DNA from: Warburgia ugandensis | Lineage: Eukaryota > Streptophyta > Magnoliopsida > Canellales > Canellaceae | NCBI GenBank assembly: GCA_035236585.1 | Contig: CP141135.1 | Coordinates: 60,790,190-60,854,189 of the forward strand | Reading direction: 5' to 3' | DNA: 64,000 bases | Shown: one piece after another, positions 1 to 11,125 of the stretch | How positions within the stretch are numbered: position 1 is the stretch's first letter | Layout: each line of letters begins with the position of its first letter | The notes under the pieces: model-generated | What the model saw: the letters and a program-made list of their open reading frames with translations, nothing else | The model's database searches: none | What the model was told of the DNA's origin: nothing | Made by a program: the position numbers and the translations under genes

Positions 1-1020
1 CATGTGGCTACCTGTAAGGTATTTCTAGATTCCATGTGTCATTAGAATCCCTAATACTACATTGGAGACTTTCGTTGGAGTCATGCATTGTCAACAGCTA
101 GCAAAGTGACAACAATGTAAGAATAGAAATAGTTCATCCCAGTGGTTATTATAGAGTGTCACTCAATACTTTAGCATGGAGAACCAGTCTAAAGTATTGG
201 GAGGTGACTCCAAAATAACCATAGTAAGAACAGTCTAAAACAAACTCATAATTACTACTCCCAAGCTAGCTAACCTAAACCTACTAGACGGTGAGAGTTT
301 CTCCTTCAGAAGAAGAAAGTCAGTATTGATAGGACAAATAAAGTACTTTAGGGTTAAATTTGGTAGAAAAAGAGTGGCATTGTCCTGTAAGCTATACAAA
401 TGGGCATGGCTATGATGAAAGATGCTCTAGGAAATGGAATACTTGGTACTCATGAGACTTTGGGATAGAGGAGGGACAAATAAGATATCATCACCATAAA
501 TTGGCTGCAAAAATAGGTTTTTTTGTATTTTCAAAAATGAAATTTTTACAAATAGATTGAAAATTACATGTTCAATGTATTACTATGATGAAAAGAGAAA
601 TTTGGACAAATAGACCCAAAACTCAACTGGACTTGACTCAGATGGAAGACAATTGAGTTAACTAATTGGCTAGTTGAAGGGGTTTCATTTAGTATTTTCA
701 AGTGGTTTGCACTAATAAACCTCAAACATAATTTTGATTTAAAGCACGTTACATTAGTATATCGTAAGAAATTTCATCATTCCACATATTTCTTCGGCTA
801 GCAAGTTTGGAATTCTTCTACTTTGGAGGGTTTCATGGATCAATATCATAAGATAACCAAACAAAATCTTGATTTTTGCTACTAGAGCCAGTCTATCGAT
901 TTTTGCACACTCATGATGTTTTAAGACTATCCCTTATTTTTTGTTTCTCTTTCTTTCACAAGAGAAGCATTACCATGAAAATCACTCACACACACTATTA
1001 AATTTAATCCCCTGCCAAAG
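1..1020. other. No recognisable gene
   Basis: AT-rich intergenic sequence with no reading frame or repeat family that I recognise on either strand. Confidence 0.5.
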
Positions 1021-1024
1021 GAGA

Positions 1025-1100
1025 AAGTGGTGACTCGAACCTATCACCAAGCATACTTCAAGGGAGATGCTGAGTTGTTTGCAACCAATTGTGCTAAACA
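1025..1100 (-). repeat. Possible tRNA-derived SINE promoter
   Basis: On the minus strand a box-A-like string (TAGCACAATTGG, 1085-1096) is followed about 45 nt later by a box-B-like string (GGTTCGAGTCA, 1031-1041). That spacing is typical of an internal RNA polymerase III promoter. There is no cloverleaf that I can fold, so a tRNA-derived SINE head is likelier than a tRNA gene. The match could be chance. Confidence 0.3.
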
Positions 1101-1300
1101 TTTGTTGGCTAACTAGCCCGTACATTAATCATAGTTTAAAAAAATTATTCTATTTTTCCTTTTCTAAAAGGTAAAATAATATTTAAGGAAAAAAACTTAC
1201 ATGATTGACCAAAAGGTCAATAGCTAAAACAATTAGGCAAAGAGAAGAAACAAAAAAAGACAGAACAATCACTAATTAGGGCCAAGACAAAGGATTGTGA

Positions 1301-3270
1301 TCACTCATCATTATCTGGGATATAATAATCAAAGAACATAGTTCGATAGATGACTCCCATTTTAGCTAGATGGTCAGCCTTATTGTTGGCCAATCTATTC
1401 ATGAGAGAGAATTCCATGTTATGAACTATAAGGCGAGCATGAGTATGTGTGATTAAGTTGTGGAATCTCCACAAGTAAGTGTGCTCCTTTAATCCAACAA
1501 ATAATATTAGAAGAATCATCTTCAATTATAATTGGTGAATTTGGTATCTAGTTGAATTTCTTGACCTCAGAAACATCTGATTGTAATATGACATCATTGG
1601 AATCGATGCATGCTCTGATGACCTATCCCTCGTGGTTTCTAAACACTTGCCTAATGCCAGCAAGCCCTGTATTTCCAAGAGAACTTCCATCAGAGTTGTT
1701 TTTAATTCTACCTCGCCTTGGAGGCCTTAATCAATGCCCTGCGAGAAAAGATATTTAGGTGGATTTTCCAATTCCTTTCGATGTCATCCACTGAAATGCT
1801 GTTGGGATTCTGCTTGTCAGCAATCCAAGAGGCCGCATGATGGAAAGAGGTATGCCACAATTGTGTTGGGTCATTACTCTTGCTCTCAGAGGTTCTTCAA
1901 TTTCTTTCATCCCACACCAATGCACCGCAAAGAAAATGGAATATCACATCATTTTGCCTCTAGCAAAAAACTTGAGAATGCACTGGCATGAGCCAAGAAA
2001 CATTGAAAAGGTATAAGAATTTCCACCATAGGTCGGCAATAAACCTTTTGGGTAGTGATGTGATATATTGTTTCTTCATGTTTAAGACAAAGTATGCAAT
2101 GTTAATGATCACCCAGCCACGTTTCCTAAGGTTATCAATTGTTAGGATGGCTCCACGGACCGGTGTCCTTGCAAAGGAAACAATACGCGGGGGAGCAATG
2201 GAAGACCATAATCTGTTGGAGTTGAAGTTGCAATGAGGAGCAGTAACGATTGTCATGCGCCGATATGACTTAACAGTAAATTAACCAATAGGTTCCAAAG
2301 TCCAAATCCCAGTGTCCTCTTTATCCTGGTTCCTGTAGGAATCATCATGAGATTCTTCCAAAGAACATCACCTTCGATACAAAGTCTCCAAAGCCAGTTT
2401 TGGCGCAATGCTCAATTGAAGACTCTCAAGTTGTAGATCCCGAGCCCTCCTCTATCCTTAGGCAAGCAACACCTCTCCGGCCTAACAAGGTGATAAGAAT
2501 GGCGGTCCTTTTTTCCATCCCAAAGGAAGTCCTTTTTCTTTCTTCTCCAAGATACTAACAATGGACACGAGGCACTTGTACAGTGAGAAAAGTAAATCGG
2601 CAAACTTGAGTGCATGGGTTTAATAAGAACTCTTCTGGACAAGGATACATGTCCTCTTCCACCCGGTTAATCTTTTGTCCACTCTAGATATAATGTAATC
2701 AACGACTAATCAGGCTGTTTTTCCCACAATGGTTGGTAGATCAAGGTGCTTAAAATGGAATCTTGTCAATGTTGCACCCAAGATAAGCAACCAGAGACAC
2801 AATTGAATCATCCAACCATATAATGCTAAAAATGCAGTCCCGGTGCACGAAGCTCCCGCGTATGCAAGGTCGTGAAAAGGGACAAACCACAGGGGTCAAT
2901 AGTACACAGTCTTACCTTGTATTTTGCAAGAGACTGTTTCCACCCTTTGAACCTGTGACCTCAAGGTCATATGACGACAACTCTACCGTTACACCCAAGA
3001 TGACCATGTAATGCTGATGAGAGAAAATTTATGGCAGCTAACCCTCTGCCTAGTAGATACTTCATAGCAACGGGTCGTGGCTTTCAAAAATCAGATTGAT
3101 TCTTTTTCCACCTTACAAAACATGATCACATCGTCAGCATATTGGAGGTGAGATACGAAAGGACCATCGTGAGACACCCGAATGCCCGAGAAGGGAGACA
3201 TGTCTTTAGCTTTGTCAAGCATAAGGTTCATTCATTCAGGGAGGATGGAGAACAGAAATCCCGATAGCGG
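1301..3270 (-). mobile_element. Decayed L1-type LINE, 3' part of ORF2
   Basis: Reading the minus strand from high to low coordinates gives the end of a plant L1 reverse transcriptase in family order. The catalytic box LQYADDVIMFCK lies near 3,130 (YADD codons at 3130-3141). Next comes a thumb-like stretch at about 2,640-2,800. Then LWDGKK...RCCLPKDRGGLGIYNL at 2,412-2,560, then the zinc-binding zf-RVT region with PPRIVSF and ILTIDNLRKRGW at 1,960-2,256. Last is an RNase H tail with NRLANNKADHLAKMG at 1,301-1,400. In-frame stops and frameshifts separate the pieces, so it is dead. The 5' part (endonuclease and most of the RT) was not found above 3.3 kb. Confidence 0.75.
2828..3002 (+). mobile_element. 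Au-type SINE inserted in the L1 relic
   Basis: The family landmarks occur in order: a CCCGGTGCACGAAGCTCCCG head, a GACCACAGGGGTCAATAGTA-like centre (one substitution), a GCAAGAGACTGTTTCCA stretch, and GAACCTGTGACCTCAAGGTC near the 3' end. It is flanked by 13-bp direct repeats with one mismatch (accatataatgct at 2815-2827, accatgtaatgct at 3003-3015), which I read as the target-site duplication. The insertion splits the L1 reverse-transcriptase remnant, so it is younger than that element. Confidence 0.85.
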
Positions 3271-4728
3271 AAGAGTCAAAAACTCATTTCGTTGTTCTTT
3301 GCTATTGGTTAGTTTAAATTATTAGGCAGTAATCAAGTATATCTGCCATCCTCAAGGCAAAGTCAAAAATAGCCTACCCAGAAGCCTAAGGGGTACTAGG
3401 AGAGAGACTCTCCCCCTCTTCTAGTTATGTCTCTGATCATAATATGACCTACTAAAAGGCACAATTGGAGCACTATTTGTTGGGATCCAATCATTCATCT
3501 TTTTGCGTCTGTTTCGATGCGGTATTCCACAAGTATCTCATCAATGGATGATCCTAACATTTCATTCTCGCCTTGTTACTTCTTTTCTATCTTAAGAGAC
3601 ATCCTTTTCATGTAACTTAATAGCCACCGGTGCAGATGGCCACAGAAACACCTGATTCCTTTTTCTTTTCCACACGAAGCATGCCTTATTATGTCGACAG
3701 AGACCTTGTATGATCAGTTCATTCGTCTATCAATTTGCATGAATATGAAATGCTTTTTGTTACAAATTAACCTTGACATAAAGTGCATTTAGCAGAGCTC
3801 AAGCACCTTCAAATACTTAATTAGAACGAGAGAAATTCTTATGCAGGTTTTGATCTTATTCAACTAAATGAACAATTGAAACTACATAATGAATCTTTAA
3901 GGACCTCAAACAAGCTGAAAAAGAATAAACAGATCTCAATTTCCTTTCTTCACCGGGCCTGTATCCCTTTATTCGGTACGTACACCTTCAACAAGCAACA
4001 ACGACGATTATTTAGAAAAGAGATGGACGAGAATATGATGGAAAGTTCGGCAGGACAATGGGTGCTCTCTCTTCGACATTTTTCTCCCTTTCTCTCTCCT
4101 TCTTGCTTTCCTCTAGTTTGGAGTGTGATGAAACATGAGCTACTTTTATTGGAGAAGTCCTCCAATTAGAAAAGCAGGACAACATGATTGGACCCATTTT
4201 TCCTCACTTGTTATTGTTGGTAGAGAGAACAGCTATGTTTCTTCTCTGGTTGTTTCTTTGCCCTTGAATTGTGGATTTGAAGCTTTTCTCAATGGGTTTA
4301 TACAAAACTTTGGATGCTGATAGAACGCGTACAGTTCCAAAGGCAGGAAATCGTCACGATGGTTCATCGTTATGCTTTATGTAAAGAATGAGTAGATTCA
4401 AATCATTTTCAGTTCTACTTGGTGATCAAGTATTACAACTGAAAAGTCAATATGCAACAGCATGCCAACGTAAGTAATAATACACGGAAAGAGCAAGACT
4501 TCTCATGACTGCGACGTGCAAGAAATGACGCTGAAACAACACAGAAATGCTTGTCGAGCTCGGTTCTTATCGCGGAAGGGCCACTGTGGCATGTAGCCAG
4601 ACCGTCATGGATGACCGCGGTGGATGCAGAAAGGCAAGCTGGGAATATTAAAAATGTTGAACAAAACAGTGACTTGATTCTTTGAAATTTATGACTTGGG
4701 AAGCTAGGCAAAAAGGCACCAGGCAAAA
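3271..4728. other. No recognisable gene
   Basis: A 97-codon open frame at 3,876-4,169 (plus) and overlapping frames on the other strand show no motif I recognise and look like chance. No splice-consistent coding chain was seen. Confidence 0.4.
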
Positions 4729-4729
4729 G

Positions 4730-4892
4730 AGCAGCTCCAGTGCATGAAGCTCCTGCATATGTGGGGTCCAAGAAAGGGGAGAACCACAAGGGTCAATAGT
4801 AGGCAGTATACAAGAGGCTGTTTTGACACCTTGATTCCATGATCTCAAAGTCACACAACAACAACTCTCCCGTTTCGCCAATGCTCCCCTTC
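4730..4892 (+). mobile_element. Au-type SINE with internal deletion
   Basis: Head (CAGCTCCAGTGCATGAAGCT), centre (AACCACAAGGGTCAATAGTA) and tail (ATGCTCCCCTTCC) match the other Au copies in the window. The segment that normally reads CCTTACCTTGCATTTTGC between centre and tail is missing. The copy is more diverged than those in the PLD introns. Confidence 0.75.
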
Positions 4893-7185
4893 CTACAGGA
4901 AAAGTCATTGTTATAGAAATAGAGCCACTGCAGAGAAAGTCACCGACGAATCTACAATGACGGCTCAAATTCAAGGGCATATAAGCTACCCACATCATTT
5001 TTGCAAACAACGATCTAGTACATGATCACAGATAACTTGTCATCTCGCCAGTAAAATCGCAATTGCTCTAAAGTCGACATGGATACAAGGGATGGGACCT
5101 ATAATCTCATAGACTGTGCCCCACCAGATCATCGGCCTGGATTCCCCAGCTTCAAAATCTAGGTCTATATGTAGAGCAAACGGCATCTCTATTTCACAAT
5201 ACTCTCAGCTATGAACAGACCCATTTTCTTTTTGCCATCAAAAGCTAGTTCTCGCGCTGTAATTCATTAAATGACCTCTGCTGGAGGACCGAATTATCAA
5301 GTTGTCTCGGTGCACATGCTATCTACTTCCATAAAATATGGATAAGATGCTTAAAAACAAAAGTGAATAGTTTGTTTATTGCTGTTAGACGTATAAATAT
5401 CAACAGCCCACTTTCTATCAACTTAAGTTTTTATGTGAAAATAGTAAGATAAATATTATTGGCCAACTTCATATTAGATTAAGCTTTTAGTCAATACGGT
5501 ACGATAGCCTAAGAGGTCATGAGTTTGAATCCTAAGAATCGGTCGAAATCTTGATTCTTGATTGCCTTCTTCGTTTCTTTTCTTCGCATTAAAGGTTGGC
5601 AATATCATAGCCTGGCAATTCTCATACTTTTCCTCTTTACTTCACTTAGAATTGGGTAAAATCCTCGCTTCTCATCCTTGCATCTAGACTATGTTTATCA
5701 AGCTGTAAGTTCATATCGGCCCACCGAGCCAGTGATCCACAGATTCTAGACCATTCACAACTTTGGGGCTGCCACGGACTTCCGGAATATGGCATATCTA
5801 AGGCATGTCCTACGCTGTGAATGAGTCAGTTCTACTCAGATATGGGCTGACATAGTATTTTAGCTTTACCTAAAATGTAGTCATGCAACCCATGAAACCA
5901 TTATATACGAGAAATGACTTGGGAGTCAATTCCGGAAGCTCAGTCCAGATAGTATTCTCTCCTGTGAAATTCCCAAAGAGAAAATGTGATTCGGATTATA
6001 AAAATCAGTTATGGTTTAGATTTTTCTTTCGGTGGGGCAGTGCTTTAAAACTCTCAGAAGATTCTACATGCTTTCCTCTGAACAATCTTTACATGGACTG
6101 AAACACAGTTCATCGTGAATTTTACGCATTAAACTTATTTTGTAGATCTAAATGTTTATCTACTTCCAAACCATGTATTCTTGAAAAATGTCGATGATCT
6201 TTAGCTATCAATACGTTGTACAGAGTTACAAACTGAATTGACAATGCTCAGCCCTTGGTTTTGTTGCCTATGAAGTGATGCCTAGGGAGCAATGAAAGAT
6301 CCAAGGAAGAAGAGATCTGGTTAGAATTCTTTCACAAGCTTCCATCAAAAGAAAATCATTAACTATTGGTATCATTTGGTAGCAGAGACATGTTTCCATA
6401 ATTTGGTGTTAACTATGGTTAAAGTTACATGGTTGTAAGCAGAATTAATTGTGGACTGACCACGTGGTTCCAAAGCCAATTTTATTTCATCGTCACCTAT
6501 GCACTTTGGTCTTAAAGATTCTTCTCAGCTATTTTTAATCTTCATCTCTATATAAACTTTTTCTTGTCCCAAATTATAATATTTGGAACAACGCAAGCAT
6601 AAGAAGAAACAAGTACCACAGAACAGAAACTTCTGTGCCAAACTACAAGCAAAGGAGTGAAACGAAACCCAAAAAACAACAAAAACAGTAACAGCAGCAA
6701 TATCCGTAAACAGTGAAAAGTAACAACAGATTGTACCAGGATCATGAGCAGAAAACCAGGAAAGAAATCCCTCGTTATCTCGGATCAAATATTCCATCAC
6801 CTTCTTGGCTGGGATAATGTTGCTGAAAGAAAAGCCTCAACAGTTCGCGGATTTGCTTTAACAGTTCCTTTAAAATCCTCAGATCAGCAGTCTAGAATTA
6901 TCAGATAGGTTCGAGTTTTGATAGATATCCCGTCTACTAGACACCCTACTAGATAGATGGCTAGATCATTGGAAAGAGTAGGGCTTACGCAAATCTTCGA
7001 AGTGCAAATATGTGCATCCCAGTATTACAGCTCACAAAACTTTAACTTCCAGTGCTCGAGTTTGGGTGACCTCTAGTCTGACAGGCATTTACTTGTTACG
7101 AGGGATGTTCCAGTCTGAATTTGGCACCTTCATAGGGAGCTACATCTGACGATGTGGCACTGTTGGGGTCTAGGATGAGAGTGAG
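4893..7185. other. No recognisable gene
   Basis: Intergenic sequence. Short open frames here (for example 6,525-6,800 minus) carry no family motif. A stretch near 5,100-5,160 resembles short non-coding repeats of plant intergenic DNA, but I cannot name it. Confidence 0.4.
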
Positions 7186-7189
7186 GTTG

Positions 7190-7480
7190 TGGTTGAGGAT
7201 TTGAGATCAGCTCTGATCTTAGATGGCGATTCTAAGAGCATAATCTCTTGGTTTGTTGATCATGATTCTGATTTCGCTGATGTGCTTGGCGTGTGCTACG
7301 CATGGCATCATGAAGCAGCGGGTAGACTCGTGATTCAGCCCGAGTTGACACGGTTTTAGAATTTCACATTTTGAGTTTTGGTACTATGGCTAGGGATGAG
7401 CAGGTTGAGCTTCGTCTAATTCCTAAAGAGGCAAATAATAATATCCACAAGCTTACTGAGTAGGTTGGCCAGGGTCTTCG
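7190..7480 (+). pseudogene. RNase H-like remnant (possible L1 tail)
   Basis: Plus-strand translation gives LILDGDSKSIISWF near 7,215-7,260 and, after a frame change, VELRLIPKEANNNIHKLTE near 7,405-7,460. These resemble the GDS...W and PRE-N-AD-LA boxes of the RNase H domain that ends plant L1 ORF2 proteins. Stops and frameshifts separate them. The AD of the last box is lost, so the assignment is tentative. Confidence 0.35.
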
Positions 7481-7660
7481 AGTGATGAGAGCTTGCTAGA
7501 CAGGCTGCTGAATAGCATGTTTGAATATTATATATAATGTATTTTCGTAGTCAAATATATTCATTTTCTTTTCTTCTTCCGTGATTCCTGTTGATGGGTA
7601 CAGTTCACTTTCAAACCATGAAAAGATCAAAGTATCCAGTTGCTTTCACATCGATGAATA

Positions 7661-7735
7661 ATGTGGGTGGAATGTCAGTGAGCCGTGTGATCTCCAAGAA
7701 CTTGAGCATCCACGTCAAAGAAGCATTCATAGTTC
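7661..7735 (-). pseudogene. Duplicated fragment of PLD C-terminus
   Basis: About 75 bp aligns with the last coding bases of the PLD terminal exon (7,798-7,873). The minus-strand reading keeps ECF-D-...-QVLG and ends at a stop. It lies just downstream of the PLD stop codon in the same orientation. It may be all that remains of a tandem PLD copy, or a local duplication. Similarity does not extend clearly beyond this block. Confidence 0.55.
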
Positions 7736-7797
7736 TCTCTGAAGGCTTGGAACTTTCAGAGCGATAAACCTATCCAATTGCTTTTTCTTTGATAAAA

Positions 7798-8091
7798 TTA
7801 TGTGGTCAGAACATCAGGGAGCGTAGTATGAGCTCCAAGAACTTTACCACCCGCATCAGGGAAGCATTCATGTCCAGGCAATGCTCCCACTCTCCCATAT
7901 CTGTTCACCTGAATCGGGTATTTTACCAGGTGCCCCTTCATTTCCTTCATGTCATCTGACACATACGACTTCCAATTATCTTCTGCTAGCTCATTTACAC
8001 GCCTAACACACTTGAGTGATTGGGGTTCCCGAAAAGAATCCTCCAAGGTACCCAGATGCTCAGCCCAAAGTGACATTCTGTATCCAAATAC
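7798..8091 (-). CDS. PLD: PLD terminal exon
   Basis: Acceptor GGCTGTAG then V-F-G-Y-R-M-S-L-W-A-E-H-L-G, the start of the conserved C-terminal block. It runs through KYPIQVNRYGRVGALPGHE, DAGGKVLGAH and ends LPDVLTT-stop (stop codon 7798-7800). 98 codons including the stop, with no lesion. The LPD-LTT ending is typical of the delta subfamily. Confidence 0.9.
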   Translation of the reverse strand, partial: VFGYRMSLWAEHLGTLEDSFREPQSLKCVRRVNELAEDNWKSYVSDDMKEMKGHLVKYPIQVNRYGRVGALPGHECFPDAGGKVLGAHTTLPDVLTT

Positions 8092-8663
8092 CTACAGCCA
8101 TATCACATATATCAGTTACCAAAAGAGACATGCATGAACATGTAGAATTAAAATCTCAAAACATCTGAATAATCTTCTTAATAATCAAATCAGAAGATGA
8201 GGTTCATTCTCTAAAGTACAATATGCAACATTAGTCTTTGTGCTTATTGTGAAACTTATCCTAGATTTGTAACTACACAACGTTTGCTTTCTTTGCATTT
8301 TTAAATTTTCTAGTCTTTGAGGATGGAATTTGATGTCCACATGTTTGAAGTTGCCTGCCATTTTTTTTTTTGAGTAATTCAACTTCTAACTTCTTCAAAC
8401 CACAGTAGTTAGTTTTGAGTAGTCAACAGCCTTGCTTTCGGATGATTTAGTTAACAATTATCAGCAAATAGATGTGTTTTTGGGGTATCTTAGTGATTAT
8501 AACTGTAGGTAAAAGAGCATTTCGGTATTTCAGAATTTCATTTTATCCTTAGAATAATAAGTGATCCATGAGCTATCTTAGTGTCATAGTAATGCTGACA
8601 TAAACAGATCACACATTTGCATGTTGGATTTCCACTGCTTGGAGTAAGTCAAATGTTCCAAAC
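8092..8663 (-). other. Last PLD intron
   Basis: A 572-bp intron with GT-AG borders. It contains no element that I recognise. Confidence 0.75.
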
Positions 8664-8867
8664 CTGGCCATGTGGATGACTCTGCTTTCCAGCCCATGTG
8701 TATTTTGGTTGGTAAGCACCCATGGCAATTTCAGCATCCCTTGAACCATCCAAAGATCTTTGGTTTATGTTGGCAGATCCCAGAAGTACATACTCATCAT
8801 CAACTATCATTCCTTTGGCATGAATGTAAATCATAAATCTTCGATACTTTTCAGACATTGATATATT
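8664..8867 (-). CDS. PLD: PLD exon with second HKD motif
   Basis: Acceptor TTTCTCAG, donor CCAG|GTTTGG, 204 bp (68 codons, phase 0). It encodes [20 protein letters not shown] with intact H, K and D of the HxKxxxxD catalytic motif, then [20 protein letters not shown]. It lies 12,966 bp downstream of the previous exon because of nested retrotransposons. Confidence 0.9.
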
Positions 8868-9544
8868 CTGAGAAAGAAAAGTTCTAGGGTAAGATATTCT
8901 AGTACTGAGCATAAAAGAAGATGCAAAGAGGAGCATAGGATTGAACTCATGTAGTACAAACAGAAATGCCAATTGTCCTGGTGGGCTAAAATCTTTCAGT
9001 TTAGAGTGAGGTTCAGCAAAACATGGAAGCTAAAGATGAATAATAGATAGGCCCCTACAGAACAATGGAATCAAGAGATGAATAATAGATAGCCTACAGT
9101 ATAGAAAAATTTATTTGCATTTGCCTGTTTCCATATAACAAAAGAAAGTAGCATGTAGCAAAAAAACTTACCAAGTAGCTTCAAATAGAGTGGAGTCCAC
9201 ATGGCGGGTAAAATGTATTTAAGATCCAATTAGGTGAGTAGTTTTCTCTACACATTTTCATGAGCACTTGAAGCTGTTGATTAGTGATTCAAGTTGTGAT
9301 TCTTAATCGAATTATAAGATTGTGGTAAGAGAGTAACCGGGAAATCCTAATTTTGTGTATGAGTGGTACAAAGAAGAACAGATAAAGCTAGAGCTTTCAA
9401 TTTCTAGTGGAGCCGTAAAAGTAGACTAATTTAAGTTGTTCTAGCCATATTATGAAAGTTTGGCACCAAAACTGTAGATAACAAATATCCTATGAGGCAT
9501 GGAGTTACAATTTGAAGTGGCCCCGCATTCCAAAATTTAAAACT

Positions 9545-9860
9545 AGTTGGATCAATTAAAAGCTAAGAAGAAGGGCCGCAAGCAAAGACAACAAGTGCAG
9601 CTAGGCATCCTTTTCATCTAGGTGCGTTTTCACCTTTAATTTACCCATTTTCATAAATAAGAGGATTTTGGGCATCTTCCATAAGTCATCTTAAATAGAG
9701 GCATTTTTGTCTTTTTCTTATCTTTTATACTTGAGTAGTGATAGTAGGGATCTAAGTCATCAATATTGGGTTTATTATAAGTAGCAGCCAATATTGGGTT
9801 CTTTGCACACTCTTTAAAGATTGTAGTTAGTAAGTGCTGCATTGAATGCCATCAAGCTTT
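9545..9860 (+). repeat. Gypsy 5' LTR remnant
   Basis: Several blocks align in order with the sequence after the 3' polypurine tract at 19.73-20.02 kb: gatcaatt-aaagctaag, gca-cta-g-atccttttnaancta, agta-g-nnagtaggg, attata-agnagc, cactctttnna and gctgc(a/g)tt. The pair is strongly diverged and the left edge is uncertain. It lies in the 13-kb PLD intron. 8,868-9,545 holds nothing I recognise. Confidence 0.5.
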
Positions 9861-11072
9861 TCCTGTAACGGCTAGAGGTGGCCATGAACGAATTGCTAGT
9901 TTGCAAGAAAACAATTCCGTCATGAGGACAATCTTGGAAACTCTCCAAGGTTTGCAAGCGTCCATGAAGCAATGGGACACTTGCAGATGCAGCAAAACAG
10001 ATCTATTTACTAATCAAGGAGCTTGTCGTGAGGCATTTCTAGAAAGGCAAAATAGGGAAAACTTGGGGGAACAGTCTGCGCAAATCATGAACCAACCTAT
10101 TGCACGACATGTACCGATGCAAGGCATGAATCAGCAAGATGTGAGACTAATCACTGCCCAAGTCTACTTTTTTGAAGATGAAGATTTTGATGTTCAAGAA
10201 GAGATGTATCAAGGCAGACCTTTCTATTGTGACTAGCAGTAACAACAAGGAGAAATTTACTATGAAATGAATATAAAGTCCATAATACAGAGGCAACTCC
10301 ACATGTAGATTTCTTGCAATAGGCGCTGGAGATGAGAAATTTTATTACTGTAATGGCCGAAACATAGGAAAGCTAAACTCGTGGCAGCTTAGAACTTGAA
10401 AGAAGATGCATCTTCTGGATAACAACTTTAGATGACAAGTGGGTGGATAGGGAGGGAAGGCACCCGTTAGATCTTGGTCACTCATGAAATGGCTTTGGGG
10501 GCAGAATTCCTTCAGAGGATTATGATTAGATGTTGTTCCTGCAGTAGCAAATTTGCTGAAATGGTAAGCAAAGTGTTGAAGATTATCTCACAGAATTTTC
10601 AAAATCCAAATATACAGTGGACTGATCCACAAAAGGCTGCCAAGTTTTGTTGGAGAGCTAAGACTAATTTACAGGAGCAGTAACTGACCAACATGTGTGG
10701 AATTTAGATGAAGCTATTATGTTGGTCACCAAGACAGAAACACAACTTGATAGGTTCCTTACAGAGGTCAAACAAACAGAAGGTCTTATGTAGGGGATTC
10801 TTCATTATTCGAGTTTTAAATGGGATCATAATAAAGGGGAAAAGGTGACTATGGACAACCAGCCATTGAGTGTGGATTCTCAACCCACTGCACGTCTAGT
10901 AGTTACACAGACATATCAGATGAGAACTGGCCACCTCATGGACAGCCAAGTCACCCAAGATAACAAAATCAGCAAGCTAATCCTTATGCTTATCTTGCAG
11001 GGTCATAAGTGTTTTGTATATGGAGAGAAGGGGCATATATCTAGTAATTTCCTGCAGCCCCACTTGAGGAAT

Positions 11073-11073
11073 G

Positions 11074-11125
<52 letters not shown>

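Noticed and set aside
3876..4169. 97-codon plus-strand frame
   Set aside because: No motif, no splice-linked partner, and comparable frames overlap it on the other strand.
4433..5010. Two minus-strand frames near 120 codons
   Set aside because: They run antisense through an Au SINE, which explains their openness.
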